Shown: positions 33,057 to 41,912, counted from the first letter of the stretch. The stretch is DNA of 64,000 nt from Yoonia sp034652275 (GCF_034652275.1 NZ_JAXIWG010000002.1:620001-684000); one strand, 5' to 3'. Notes: generated by a model from the sequence alone, not told the origin. Numbers and translations are program-made.

Positions 33057-34001
33057 TCAGGCGGCGGCCAGTGCCGCTTCGAGATCATCGAGCATGCGCA
33101 GCACGACCGGGGTCAGCGCACCATCGTAGATCTCGGTCTTCACGCGGATCTGGTCGCGCCAGGTGGAGGGGTCGAGCCTGGCATCCGGATGATCGGCCTT
33201 GATGCGGGCATGCATTGCCTTCTCGGCGCAGAGCGCTTTGTGGCCGGTCTCCATCGGCACGACCTTCAGGATCGCGCAGGGCATCGTCGCATCGCGCTTC
33301 AACTGATAATGCAACCGGCTCTCAGGATCGCGAGAGAAGCCGAGCTTGACCACCTCGCGCCCCGAGGCCAGCGTGAATGACATCGCGTAGATGAAGCTGG
33401 AACCGGCGGGCCAGTCTTCACCGCATCCGCCGCACCCAAACCGACCCGACTGCATATTGGCACGCGCGATGCGCTGTTCGTGATCGCAGGCATCGTGGCG
33501 GTAGATACGGTAGTTCGCATCACCCTCCGGATCGGCGGACATCAATGTCCAGCCGCGGTCGGTAGCCTCTTCAGCCTCTGTTGCGGCATGACAGGTCTCG
33601 CAGCGAAACCCGGTCACACCGGCGGCGATACGCTTGATCATCTCGGACTGACGGCGGACGGTATGGCCGCAGGCAGACAGGTAAAACCCGTAATGCCGGT
33701 TGTTCGGATCCCGGTGCAGGAAGGTCAGCCCGGCCGCGGTGGCATCCGCCTTCCATGCGGTCTCGATGCAGGCAGCACAGAGAGGCTGGGCCGACATCAG
33801 CGTGAAGAGCCGCACCTTCTGCACCGCGCCGCAAGCATGGCACTTGAGCGCGAGGTGCAGCCGGTCAGCGATACGGGCGACGATATCGAAGCCTTTTGCC
33901 TGCGCCGCCGCAAGCCATTTGGGCAGGATGGCACCCGGAAAGATGGGATGCGCTGTGTTGTTGATGGTGAGCGTATTGGGGAAATTGGTCATCGTGTTCA
34001 T
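33057..34001 (-). CDS. GIY-YIG nuclease-like protein with three zinc ribbons
   Basis: The 314-residue protein has three Cys/His pairs of zinc-ribbon type: C54/C57 with C75/C78, C111/H113 with C134/C137, and C172/H174 with C190/C193. The C-terminal part (about 203-293) fits the T5orf172/MUG113 branch of GIY-YIG nucleases: 'FIYAMSF', 'VVKLGFSRDPESRLHYQL', 'EKAMHARIK' and 'VKTEIYD'. It probably binds and perhaps nicks DNA. The start at 34001 follows GAAGGA with good spacing; an upstream in-frame extension lacks a site. It is upstream of the AAA gene in the same direction. Confidence 0.75.
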   Translation of the reverse strand: MNTMTNFPNTLTINNTAHPIFPGAILPKWLAAAQAKGFDIVARIADRLHLALKCHACGAVQKVRLFTLMSAQPLCAACIETAWKADATAAGLTFLHRDPNNRHYGFYLSACGHTVRRQSEMIKRIAAGVTGFRCETCHAATEAEEATDRGWTLMSADPEGDANYRIYRHDACDHEQRIARANMQSGRFGCGGCGEDWPAGSSFIYAMSFTLASGREVVKLGFSRDPESRLHYQLKRDATMPCAILKVVPMETGHKALCAEKAMHARIKADHPDARLDPSTWRDQIRVKTEIYDGALTPVVLRMLDDLEAALAAA

Positions 34002-34144
34002 GGGAAAAGTCCTTCGTTGGGAGAGAGAATGGAAATCCAGAGCGCACTGACCCACCCCGGTGGCAACACCGGGTGCAAAAGGGACAGGTGGTCTGGGACG
34101 TGGGGATGAGCAGGCGGCATCACTCGCCGCCAAAGCGCAGGCCG

Positions 34145-34702
34145 CTAGAAGGCGAAAACCTGAATGTCGCCAGAGGTGTCGGCGTCGGCTTCGTCATCCA
34201 CAGGGATCACGCATTCTGCGCTGAAATCGAACAACGGCAGCTGCACCAGCGCATCGACAAGATGACGGGCCTGGATCAGCATGCCGTTGCAATGCTGGGC
34301 CACATAACTGAAACCCGACACCTGATACCGCAAGAAGAACACAAGCAGCATCTGCCGGTGCGTCCGCCGCGCCTGTGACGGATCATCATCGTTCAGCATC
34401 GCGTCGATCAGCAAGGTCATCCGGCGCAGGGGTGCATCCTCAAGTCGCTCGATTGGCAACCGATGCAGCTGCATCAGGCGCTGGTCCAGCGCCGTGCCGG
34501 CATGCTCGGCCTCCCGGTGCCATGCCGCATAAGCCGGGTCATAGCTTGCGCTGATGTCGGCCATGTCACGTTCCGCAATGATGAAGCGCGAGAGAACCGG
34601 CAACATGGCGGCGAAGGCCAGCGACAATGATGTGTCCAGCACCGGCAAGGCAGGCGGCACCTGCGCGGCGCCATGGGTCATGTGAGAAGCTGCAATGTTC
34701 AT
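34145..34702 (-). CDS. Protein of unknown function in AAA/GIY-YIG operon
   Basis: The 185-residue protein is not recognised. It looks mostly helical, with a moderately hydrophobic 'LDTSLSLAFAAMLPVLSRFII' stretch near the N-terminus, a charged centre and 'QMLLVFFLRYQVSGFSYVAQHCNGMLIQARHLVDAL' near the C-terminus. It has no signal peptide. Its ATG overlaps the stop of the upstream gene (ATGA), so the two are translated together. Confidence 0.6.
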   Translation of the reverse strand: MNIAASHMTHGAAQVPPALPVLDTSLSLAFAAMLPVLSRFIIAERDMADISASYDPAYAAWHREAEHAGTALDQRLMQLHRLPIERLEDAPLRRMTLLIDAMLNDDDPSQARRTHRQMLLVFFLRYQVSGFSYVAQHCNGMLIQARHLVDALVQLPLFDFSAECVIPVDDEADADTSGDIQVFAF

Positions 34703-35211
34703 GCTGCACCTCCGGTCCGCGCGGACAAACCCGCCGCATGACCCTGCACCGCGGCACGCCCGAAAGCCGTCAGAAAACCGACCTCCACGCCCGACCGCGC
34801 CCGCGGCAGCCGCATCATGTCAAACACCGCCCAGGACAGGATCTCCGGCGCATTCGCCGCAACCATGTAATCCAGCGCCGCCACCGCATATCCGGTCCCC
34901 ACCGCACAATCCGCGATAAAATCGCCGGACGGGTGAACGGTCCAGAAGCTGCGCGGCGGCGCACCCGCAGCACGCTCCGACGCAGAGGTGCTGCGCACGA
35001 AAGGCAGGTTGAGGACAGGGTGATCGTCGTTATCGTCAGGGTCATTCGGGACCGCATTGATCAGGGGAAGACCGTGATCCGGAAATCCTTCCGACAAAGC
35101 GGCGTGCGGCAGCGCAACCGTCGCACCCGAAAACGAAAGCCCGGCAAGCATGTCGCGGCGCGTAAGCTCTTTATGCCGATCAGGCATGGTGATAGGTGTA
35201 GCAATAGCCAT
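34699..35211 (-). CDS. Protein of unknown function with twin-arginine-like N-terminus
   Basis: The 170-residue protein is the first gene of the operon. The N-terminus contains 'ELTRRDMLAGLSFSGATVALPHAALS', which resembles a Tat signal (TRRDML plus a weakly hydrophobic stretch). The rest is acidic with 'PNDPDDNDDHPVLNLPF' and an uncharged C-terminal half containing 'GYAVAALDYMVAAN'. No family was recognised. Whether it is exported is uncertain, because the following gene products look cytosolic. Confidence 0.55.
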   Translation of the reverse strand: MAIATPITMPDRHKELTRRDMLAGLSFSGATVALPHAALSEGFPDHGLPLINAVPNDPDDNDDHPVLNLPFVRSTSASERAAGAPPRSFWTVHPSGDFIADCAVGTGYAVAALDYMVAANAPEILSWAVFDMMRLPRARSGVEVGFLTAFGRAAVQGHAAGLSARTGGAA

Positions 35212-35243
35212 GATGCGATCTCCTCAAAACTGGTCGCGTTGTA

Positions 35244-35324
35244 GTTAGAGCGTGAGACGAGGGGCCCTAATCCCTTGTCTCAGCTCGACTAACGTGCCAC
35301 TATACCATTCTGATGTCAACATCA
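35244..35324. promoter_or_regulatory. Operator region between the operon and the RHH gene
   Basis: Two symmetric elements lie in the 131-bp divergent gap. One is a long imperfect inverted repeat at 35244-35293: left arm GTTAG-AGC-TGAGACGAGGG, and right arm, on the other strand, GTTAG-GAGC-TGAGACAAGGG. The other is TGATGT/ACATCA at 35311-35324, 19 bp before the RHH start. The second is a plausible site for the ribbon-helix-helix protein (inference). Confidence 0.5.
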
Positions 35325-35342
35325 TAATGCAAGAAAGTTAAA

Positions 35343-35513
35343 ATGGCTCCCCCCAAAAGAGATACCGAGGCTATCACACTACGCTTACCGCGCTCATTGA
35401 TCGAAGAAATCGACGACCGCCGCCGTGTGGAGTCGGACCTGCCAACACGTCCCGAAATGATACGCCGTGCGTTGACACAATGGCTAGAAATGACCGAGCC
35501 GCCAAAGGGCTAA
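35343..35513 (+). CDS. Ribbon-helix-helix DNA-binding protein
   Basis: The 56-residue protein has the Arc/MetJ/CopG-type fold: strand 'EAITLRLPRSLIEEI', then 'RRRVESDLPTRPEMIRRALTQWLE', with the 'R-x-E-M-I-R-R-A-L' second helix typical of RHH repressors. It is divergent from the 35211-30747 operon and probably regulates it and itself. No toxin-like gene follows, so a toxin-antitoxin role is not indicated. The RBS is weak. Confidence 0.75.
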   Translation: MAPPKRDTEAITLRLPRSLIEEIDDRRRVESDLPTRPEMIRRALTQWLEMTEPPKG

Positions 35514-35684
35514 CTCTGGCTGATCATTGTCGCACCCGGCCGATTGGGGCCGCTCGCTAAGGTGACCGGCGCTGTAGTGCAGCTTCACTAGACCGGCCAT
35601 TCCTGCAGGGCGCAGCATTTTCCGACAACCAAGGTCCGCTGAGCGGGACGGAACTGCCGTTCATTAAGTCGATACAATTGTAAG

Positions 35685-36017
35685 CTAGTGCTTATTTGTG
35701 GCTCTATGCTCGAAAATTAGGTCAATTCCCGAGTCGAACAGATTTTTGCTTAAGAGACTTCCGGCAAGACTAACTGCTTCTGTATCGGCTTTCCAACCTT
35801 CAGCACTAACCGGCGCCCAATCGTTGAAGCTTCCCATACCTCCGTGTGCAGACAAGAAGAACCGGGCGCCCGCAAGATCCCTGCGCTTTATATGCTTAAG
35901 CGCTACTCGTATCCAGTTGGTCCAATGCGTTTGGATGGGGGCAAATTTTAGATCGCTCAAGATGATTTCAAGCAGGCTTTCTAGCTTTGCGAACTTGGCC
36001 TCACAATTGTCCTGCAC
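35685..36017 (-). CDS. Small protein with GGMGSFND motif, unknown function
   Basis: The 110-residue protein starts at GTG 36017, supported by AGGAG 6 bp upstream. It has a helical N-terminal half ('CEAKFAKLESLLEIILSDL', 'WIRVALKHIKRRDLAGARFFLSAHGGMGSFND') and a Trp-containing middle. The 'GA..FLS..GGMGSFND' signature recalls a family of short uncharacterised bacterial proteins (possibly DUF6966). No partner is evident; its codon use looks lower in GC than the core genes. Confidence 0.6.
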   Translation of the reverse strand: MQDNCEAKFAKLESLLEIILSDLKFAPIQTHWTNWIRVALKHIKRRDLAGARFFLSAHGGMGSFNDWAPVSAEGWKADTEAVSLAGSLLSKNLFDSGIDLIFEHRATNKH

Positions 36018-36491
36018 TCGTTACTCCTATCGTCTGCAAATACCGTTGAAGGCATTAAACTTGCTATAAAATCACGCTGAGTTTCTTTTCAGGCTTGATC
36101 GATGTGGGTTCAAGACAGACCTTGGCCGCGTTGCAGTAATTGGTCAATACGGGCTCGAGGCTGTCATGCGGCAGTGCTGCAGGAGTTGCCCTCAATAACC
36201 ACTACGGTCCATCGGTGACGGCCCTTAACGGTCATTCAAGCTGTTGCGAGGCCTTTGCCAAAGCGGCCATTCAAGCAGGGCGGAGCAACCTGCGGCAACC
36301 AGCCTGTAACGAAACCGAGAGTATGCTGTCATGCCCTTGATCTTCCAGCAACAGGAATCCCTGTTCATTTAAATGGAAACGCTTGCGGAGCGTCCGATTC
36401 GCAAGCTGCCTGAATTGAGTGCAATCTAATCTGGGCAAAGGTCGCACTTCCCACTGCGCCCCTGGCAGACTTTGCAGAATGGAGAACGTTA
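36018..36491. other. Intergenic region with degenerate repeats
   Basis: No gene is supported. The stretch 36217-36310 has the block 'CGGTCATTCAAG...CGGCCATTCAAGCAGGGCGG'. Similar blocks ('CCGGCCATTCCTGCAGGGCG') occur at 35594-35613, before the small GGMGSFND gene. These look like degenerate copies of an intergenic repeat. Confidence 0.4.
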
Positions 36492-36878
36492 ATGAGGCAT
36501 CGCTTATCTACCGGTCTGTGCCACATCTGTCGGGTGGTGCCAATAGTGGCAACGGTTGTAGCGGCCCAGCCTGCGGCCGCGCATTCCGAACTTCGCGGTT
36601 CCGTTCCCGCCGTCGGGGCGGTGCTGGACTGCGCGCCGGCCCAGATTGAACTGCAGTTCAACGAAGGCGTGCTGTTGACCGCGCTGCGTCTGCATCGGGT
36701 GGATGGTGCCGAGGTTGAGCTGCCCCGTCGCGCAATCCGTGAGGCAGCGCTGGAGACCATCGAGTTGCCGCCGCTGGAGCCCGGCGATTTTCGCGCCGAA
36801 TGGCGCATCATCTCGCCCGACGGCCATGACGTCGGTGGGGCCAATCCTTTTAGCGTCTCAAGAGAGTGCCAACCGTGA
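36492..36878 (+). CDS. copC: Copper-binding periplasmic protein CopC
   Basis: The 128-residue protein has a signal peptide ending about AAA-H. The mature N-terminus 'HSELRGSVPAVGAVL' supplies the N-terminal His copper ligand. The C-terminal 'EWRIISPDGHDVGGANPFSV' carries the second Cu site motif (D-G-H). The beta-sandwich strands match the CopC family in length. GGAGA precedes the ATG. It overlaps copD, which begins inside its last codons, and probably delivers copper to CopD. Confidence 0.9.
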   Translation: MRHRLSTGLCHICRVVPIVATVVAAQPAAAHSELRGSVPAVGAVLDCAPAQIELQFNEGVLLTALRLHRVDGAEVELPRRAIREAALETIELPPLEPGDFRAEWRIISPDGHDVGGANPFSVSRECQP

Positions 36879-37783
36879 TTCTTGAATATCTGCAGCCGGA
36901 TCCGTCTTTTCTGGATGGTGTCGCCGTGGTGGTGCGCGCGCTTTATTATGCAGCAACCATCGGTGCCGCCGGTCTTGCGTCTTTCATGATCGGATATGGC
37001 CACCGGTTGCGGCCTGCCGAGGCCGCGCGGTTGCGTCGCACGCTTTTGGGGGCCATCGCCGCCGGGTTGGCCCTGTCGGTTGGCGCGCTGGCACTGCGGG
37101 TGTTGGTGCTGACAGCCGGGGCCAGCATAACCGATGGCGCGGTCTGGGAAGCCATGATGCGCTCGCGCATCGGTGATGCCTTTTGGTTGCGCAGTGCGGG
37201 CCTTGTCTTGCTTGGGGCCGGGGTGATGCCATGGCGGGCGGGGCCTGCCGTTGCGGCGGTGGGCGGGGTTCTTGTGCTTGGATCATACGCGGCGATGGGG
37301 CATTCTATGCTGTTCCTGCCCCGGCAAGAGATTGCGGCCTTGGTCGTGCTGCATCTTGCGGTCGTGGCCTTTTGGGTTGGTTCGCTGTTGCCCCTTATGT
37401 GGGTGGCGCAGCGACCCGATGGCGCAGAAACCGCTGCTCTTTTGCACGACTGGAGCCGCGCGGCGACGGTTGCGGTGGCGGCGATGATTGCGAGTGGTGT
37501 GCTGTTGACGTGGTATTTGACCGTGCGTCTTGACCTGATTTTTGAGGCCTGGCATGGCTGGGCGCTTGCCGGAAAGATCATGGTCGTGCTGGCGGCGCTG
37601 GCGCTGGCGTTGTTGAACCGGCTGCGGCATACCCCAGCTCTGGAACAAGGACGAGCGGGGGCGGGCGCTCGGCTAGCGTTGTCGATCCGTGTTGAGATTG
37701 TCTTGGTGCTGCTGGTCTTCTACGTCGCAGCCGAAATGGTCTCAGTCCATCCGGTTGACTACGGCCACAGGGTGCAGAACTGA
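36866..37783 (+). CDS. copD: Copper transport membrane protein CopD
   Basis: The 305-residue membrane protein has about eight hydrophobic segments. Conserved histidines include 'GSYAAMGHSML', 'VLHLAVVAFWVGSLLPLMW' (the CopD motif) and 'WHGWALAGKIMVV'. CopD transports copper across the inner membrane together with CopC. The start is GTG 36866, overlapping the end of copC; GTG 36875 is also possible. A cytochrome c-like reading frame with a frameshift follows. Confidence 0.88.
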   Translation: MPTVILEYLQPDPSFLDGVAVVVRALYYAATIGAAGLASFMIGYGHRLRPAEAARLRRTLLGAIAAGLALSVGALALRVLVLTAGASITDGAVWEAMMRSRIGDAFWLRSAGLVLLGAGVMPWRAGPAVAAVGGVLVLGSYAAMGHSMLFLPRQEIAALVVLHLAVVAFWVGSLLPLMWVAQRPDGAETAALLHDWSRAATVAVAAMIASGVLLTWYLTVRLDLIFEAWHGWALAGKIMVVLAALALALLNRLRHTPALEQGRAGAGARLALSIRVEIVLVLLVFYVAAEMVSVHPVDYGHRVQN

Positions 37784-37821
37784 GATTTCGGTAGGGTGCA
37801 AATAATGCCAATGTGTTCAGT

Positions 37822-38210
37822 ATGACGATCGACAATCGTCCTCGATGCGTCGTTCTTTTGGGTGTTTGCGCGGTCACTCTTTTCGGTGGCGATGCACTTG
37901 CGCAGGAAACGGCCCTGGGGCGCGACCTCTACGGCCAGCACTGCGCGGCCCCTGTCATGGTGCGGATCTGGAAGGGGCCGTTAACTGGCGGCAGAAGGGC
38001 TCGGACGGCCGATTCCCGGCCCCGCCGCACGACGAGACCGGCCATACTTGGCATCACGGTGACGCGATGCTGTTCGACTACACCAGTCGCGGCGGTCAGG
38101 CTTATCTGGATGATCTGGGGGTGGCGTTTGACGCAGGTATGCCTTCGTTCGGCGATATCTTGAGCGATGCCGAGATTGAGGCCATTTTGACCTTCATCAA
38201 ATCGACATGA
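37822..38210 (+). pseudogene. Cytochrome c with frameshift at the haem motif
   Basis: The reading frame begins with a signal peptide (MTIDNRPRCVVLLGVCAVTLFGGDALA) and 'ETALGRDLYGQHCA'. It breaks at about 37951, where an extra CC interrupts the CxxCH motif. The other frame continues 'CHGADLEGAVNWRQKG..' to 'AGMPSFGDILSDAEIEAILTFIKST'. Removing two bases restores C-A-A-C-H in one frame of about 128 codons. The intact gene would be a small periplasmic cytochrome c partner of copCD. It is either a pseudogene or a sequencing error. Confidence 0.75.
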
Positions 38211-38480
38211 CCCGAAGAGATGCAAGCCTTTCAAGCTGAGCGCACTGCTGCCGAGAGCGGAAACTAGCGTTGCCTCGACCTTGCCGTTAGAAGGTTGGGT
38301 CTTCCCTCGTCGCAGGGGTTTTGAGACATGCTGAAAGGATAGGCGCCGGAAACCCTGCGCAGGGCCAAAACTCGTGGGTATAATTTCGGAGGCTCCACCT
38401 TGCGCAAAACCACAGATTTAGTTCGGCACGGCCATCGACCGCTTTGGCAAGATGCGGCAGATGCAAAGCTGCAGTGTCGT

Positions 38481-38541
38481 AGGGCCGCTTTCCGCCCCTC
38501 GAGACGGTGACCCTCTCGCTGCCGGTCTCGGCCCAAAGCTG
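38481..38541. repeat. Degenerate repeat, copy A
   Basis: About 44 of 61 positions match the segment at 43124-43184. The shared core includes CCCCTCGAGACG and GCCGGTCTCGGCCC. It lies just before an integrase remnant. Confidence 0.6.
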
Positions 38542-38629
38542 CCCTCCATCAGGATCGCGGATGCCGCGGCGCAGCTTCACAAAACCTGCCGTTCGTGCAT
38601 CGCGCAGCATATTGGGCGGTCCAAGGTTA

Positions 38630-38761
38630 GCAGTGCGGACAAAGCGGGCTATCCACGATCGAAGATTGATGTCGACGTCTGTTGCAACCACCAACCTTCA
38701 GGCAGTCCAGCTGGTGTTGGCTCATACCAAGATGGATACCTTCTTCCAATCAGTCGATTAA
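38630..38761 (+). pseudogene. Remnant of a tyrosine-recombinase (integrase) C-terminus
   Basis: The translation ends 'NLQAVQLVLAHTKMDTFFQSVD' and then TAA, which closely follows the C-terminal motif of phage-type integrases ('NLRAVQLLLGHTKMDSTVRYL'), but the catalytic Tyr is lost (SVD in place of RYLG). Only about 25 residues are recognisable. It is a decayed integrase end in an otherwise empty 770-bp gap (38211-38983). Confidence 0.6.
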
Positions 38762-38983
38762 AAAGTAGACATATTCTGTGGCCCAATCTGTTGCCCGACG
38801 GCGAAATCCGCTTTCCGGCTTGCCAAGCTGGCGACATTCCGCGTATCAGGCCTTCGAAACGCATGGATCCGGTGCAAGCCCGGATGGCTCTTCCGGCCGC
38901 TGATCCGCCGGATAACCTGAACTGATACATCAGAACATTTCGATTTGCGGCTTGCATGGCCCGGTCGATCAGGAAAATTTTAC

Positions 38984-40474
38984 ATGATTTCAATGAGCGC
39001 CTATAAAGATGAGTGGTTTGGCAATGTCCGGGGTGATTTGATCGCCGGCCTTGTCGTAGCCCTTGCCCTAATTCCGGAGGCGATTGCCTTTTCCATCATC
39101 GCGGGTGTTGACCCGAAGGTGGGGCTATACGCCAGTTTCTCGATCGCGGTGCTCATCGCATTCACCGGCGGTCGGCCTGGCATGATTTCGGCGGCGACAG
39201 CAGCAACGGCGGTATTGATGATCACGCTGGTGCGTGAACATGGGCTGGAATATCTGCTCGCTGCGACCGTGCTGGCTGGTCTGCTTCAGATCGCGGCCGG
39301 TGTATTCGAGCTTGGCTTTGTCATGCGCTATGTCTCGAAATCGGTCATGACCGGGTTTGTGAATGCGCTGGCAATCCTAATCTTCATGGCACAATTGCCC
39401 GAGCTTGATCCGACAACTGTCACCTGGTTGACCTATGCGCTTGTGGCCGCCGGGCTGGCAATCATCTACCTGTTCCCGCTGCTGACCAAGGCTGTGCCTT
39501 CCCCACTCGTCACCATCATCGTACTGACCGGGTTGGTGATGATCTTCGGCTGGGATGTCCGCACGGTGGGTGACATGGGAGAGTTGCCTGACACGCTGCC
39601 GGTCTTCCTGATTCCGCAGATCCCGCTAACGCTGGAGACGCTGATGATCATCCTGCCCTATTCGGTTGCCGTCGCCATCGTCGGCCTGTTGGAAAGTCTG
39701 ATGACGCAGAACATCGTCGATGATCTGACCGACACTAAATCCAACCGTAACCAGGAATGTATCGGTCAGGGGATTTCCAATACTGCGACCGGTTTCATAG
39801 GTGGCATGGCAGGTTGTGCAATGATCGGTCAGTCGATCATCAACGTCAAATCCGGCGGGCGCGGGCGGCTGTCGTCCTTTGCTGCAGGGGTCTATCTGTT
39901 GTTCATGATCCTTGTGCTGGGCAATCTGGTCAGTCAGATCCCGATGGCGGCGCTGGTCGCGATCATGATCATGGTCAGCATCGGCACATTCTCGTGGTCG
40001 TCGATCAAGGCGCTGCGCACACATCCGCAATCATCGTCGGTTGTGATGATCGCGACGGTGGTGACGGTGGTCTATACTCACAACCTTGCCATAGGTGTGC
40101 TGGTTGGCGTCCTGCTGTCGGGGATCTTCTTTGCCGGCAAGATCGCGCAATTGTTCAAGGTTACGAGCGAGATCACCAAGAATGGCAGCCAACGGACCTA
40201 TGTCGTCGAAGGGCAGTTGTTCTATGGCTCGGTCGAGGATTTCATGAACGCGTTCGATTTCAATGAAACGCTCGAAAAGGTGATTATCGACGTCAGCAAG
40301 GCACACATCTGGGATATCTCGTCTGTGCAGGCGCTAGACATGGTGATCCTGAAGTTCCGTCGCGACGGCGCCGAGGTGGAAATCATCGGCATGAACGAAG
40401 CAACTGAAACCATCGTGGACAAGCTTGCCATTCATGACAAGCCGGGTGCCATGGACAAGCTGATGTCGCATTAA
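38984..40474 (+). CDS. SulP family anion transporter with STAS domain
   Basis: The 496-residue protein has about 10-12 membrane segments, the SulP motif 'GDLIAGLVVALALIPEAIAFSIIAGVDP' near the N-terminus, and 'GGMAGCAMIGQSIINVKSGGRGRLSSF' in the centre. A C-terminal STAS domain runs from about residue 405 ('TYVVEGQLFYGSVEDFMNAFD', 'VIIDVSKAHIWDISSVQALD'). SulP proteins carry sulfate, bicarbonate or other anions, usually with Na+ or H+. The ATG at 38984 follows AGGA. It is followed 12 bp later by a universal stress protein gene, as often seen for bicarbonate-type SulP. Confidence 0.9.
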   Translation: MISMSAYKDEWFGNVRGDLIAGLVVALALIPEAIAFSIIAGVDPKVGLYASFSIAVLIAFTGGRPGMISAATAATAVLMITLVREHGLEYLLAATVLAGLLQIAAGVFELGFVMRYVSKSVMTGFVNALAILIFMAQLPELDPTTVTWLTYALVAAGLAIIYLFPLLTKAVPSPLVTIIVLTGLVMIFGWDVRTVGDMGELPDTLPVFLIPQIPLTLETLMIILPYSVAVAIVGLLESLMTQNIVDDLTDTKSNRNQECIGQGISNTATGFIGGMAGCAMIGQSIINVKSGGRGRLSSFAAGVYLLFMILVLGNLVSQIPMAALVAIMIMVSIGTFSWSSIKALRTHPQSSSVVMIATVVTVVYTHNLAIGVLVGVLLSGIFFAGKIAQLFKVTSEITKNGSQRTYVVEGQLFYGSVEDFMNAFDFNETLEKVIIDVSKAHIWDISSVQALDMVILKFRRDGAEVEIIGMNEATETIVDKLAIHDKPGAMDKLMSH

Positions 40475-40486
40475 GGGAGAGATACC

Positions 40487-41350
40487 ATGAACCTCGATAG
40501 CCAAAAGATTGTCGCCTTCGTCGACGGATCTGTCTATTCCGAAAGCGTCTGTAACCATGCCGCTTGGATCGCGCAGCGCACGGAATCGCCCGTCGAACTG
40601 ATCCATGTGTTGGGCCGCCGCGAGGGGCCTGCAATGGCGGACCGGTCCGGTGCGATCAAACTGGGCGCGCGCACTGCCCTGCTGGAAGAGCTGGCCGATC
40701 TTGATGCGCAGCGTGCCAAGCTGATCAACAGCCGTGGCAGGGCAATTCTCGAAGATGCGCGTGCCATTCTGGATCAGGACGGTGTGAACGAGATCAGCAC
40801 GCGACTGCGTCAGGGCGATATCATTGAAGCGGTGTCCGAGGTGGAATCCACCGCCCGCGTTATCATCGTCGGCAAACGCGGCGAGGCGGCGGATTTCGCC
40901 AAGGGCCACCTTGGGTCGAACCTTGAACGGATCGTACGGGTAGCACAAAAACCCGTGTTCGTCGCGTCCCGCGCCATGCAACCGATCAATAAGGTGCTGG
41001 TCGCTTATGACGGCGGCGCATCGGCGATGAAAGCGATCGATCACATCGCCCGCAGCACGCTGTTCGCGGGGCTGCATATACATGTCGTTACCGTCGGCAA
41101 TGAAACCGCCGAGGTGAAGAAGGGTCTTGATGATGCCAAGGCAGTGCTGAAAGCCGCAGGGCTGGATGTGGAAACCTCCGTGCTGCCCGGTCAGCCGGAA
41201 AAAGCGCTGTCCGAACTGGTGGAAACGGATGGCTATGACATGTTGGTCATGGGTGCCTATGGCCACAGCCGGATCCGCACGCTGGTGATCGGATCGACCA
41301 CCACCGCGATGATCCGCGCCTGCAAGGTGCCTGTTATCTTGATGCGATAG
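40487..41350 (+). CDS. Tandem-domain universal stress protein (UspA family)
   Basis: The 287-residue protein contains two Usp domains. The first runs to about residue 150 and includes 'IIVGKRGEAADFAKGHLGSNLERIVRVAQKPVFV'. The second begins at 'KVLVAYDGGASAMKAIDH' and ends 'LVMGAYGHSRIRTLVIGSTTTAMIRACKVPVILM'. The G-x2-G-x9-G-(S/T) ATP-binding signature is visible in the second. It lies in an operon with sulP and a DksA-like gene. Likely a stress-responsive regulator of the transporter (inference). Confidence 0.88.
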   Translation: MNLDSQKIVAFVDGSVYSESVCNHAAWIAQRTESPVELIHVLGRREGPAMADRSGAIKLGARTALLEELADLDAQRAKLINSRGRAILEDARAILDQDGVNEISTRLRQGDIIEAVSEVESTARVIIVGKRGEAADFAKGHLGSNLERIVRVAQKPVFVASRAMQPINKVLVAYDGGASAMKAIDHIARSTLFAGLHIHVVTVGNETAEVKKGLDDAKAVLKAAGLDVETSVLPGQPEKALSELVETDGYDMLVMGAYGHSRIRTLVIGSTTTAMIRACKVPVILMR

Positions 41351-41353
41351 GCA

Positions 41354-41701
41354 GTGCCAGAACCGACTCCAGAGCAGTTGAAAGCCCAGTTCCTTCCACT
41401 CCTACAGAAGGAACTGGCAGATCTGCTGATGGCCTCGGCTGCGACGGTGGGCGATCGCAAGCCGGTCGAACTTGACCAACAAAGCGTCGGACGCCTAAGC
41501 CACATGGATGCGATGCAGCAGCAGGCGATGGCTGCGGCACAGGACAGTCGGCGTCACGGGCGCATCCGTGCGGTGGAGGCCGCAATCAAAAGACTGGATA
41601 CTGGAGAATTTGGGTGGTGCCATAGCTGTGGGGATTCCATTGGCCAGAAGCGGTTAGAGGTTAACCCGACGATCATGCGCTGCCGAGAATGCGCAACCTG
41701 A
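41354..41701 (+). CDS. DksA/TraR-type zinc-finger protein
   Basis: The 115-residue protein starts at GTG 41354, 3 bp after the usp stop. The N-terminal half is a helical hairpin, and the C-terminal C-x2-C-x17-C-x2-C zinc finger reads 'GWCHSCGDSIGQKRLEVNPTIMRCREC'. The family binds RNA polymerase and changes promoter response under stress. It lacks the DxxDxA tip of true DksA as far as can be seen ('HMDAMQQQAMA'), so it is a paralogue. Confidence 0.8.
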   Translation: MPEPTPEQLKAQFLPLLQKELADLLMASAATVGDRKPVELDQQSVGRLSHMDAMQQQAMAAAQDSRRHGRIRAVEAAIKRLDTGEFGWCHSCGDSIGQKRLEVNPTIMRCRECAT

Positions 41702-41912
41702 TCTCGGATCGTCCCTGCTGTGGATTGACCCTTTATTTCGGTAAACGCGGTTTATAGCGCCGCTCTCCACGTGCCGGCAAAGCAAAGCACTGAAATCTGC
41801 AAAAGCAAGCCTACCGGCTTGTATGCGTGCTGATCAAAACGGTGTTGCGACATGTGCGACCCTTGACCGTTTTCATTGCAAGGGTATCGTGAAAGCAGAG
41901 GGAGGGCGTACA

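Noticed and set aside
35343..35513. RHH protein as antitoxin of a toxin-antitoxin pair
   Set aside because: No toxin-sized gene follows on the same strand; the divergent arrangement fits a repressor.
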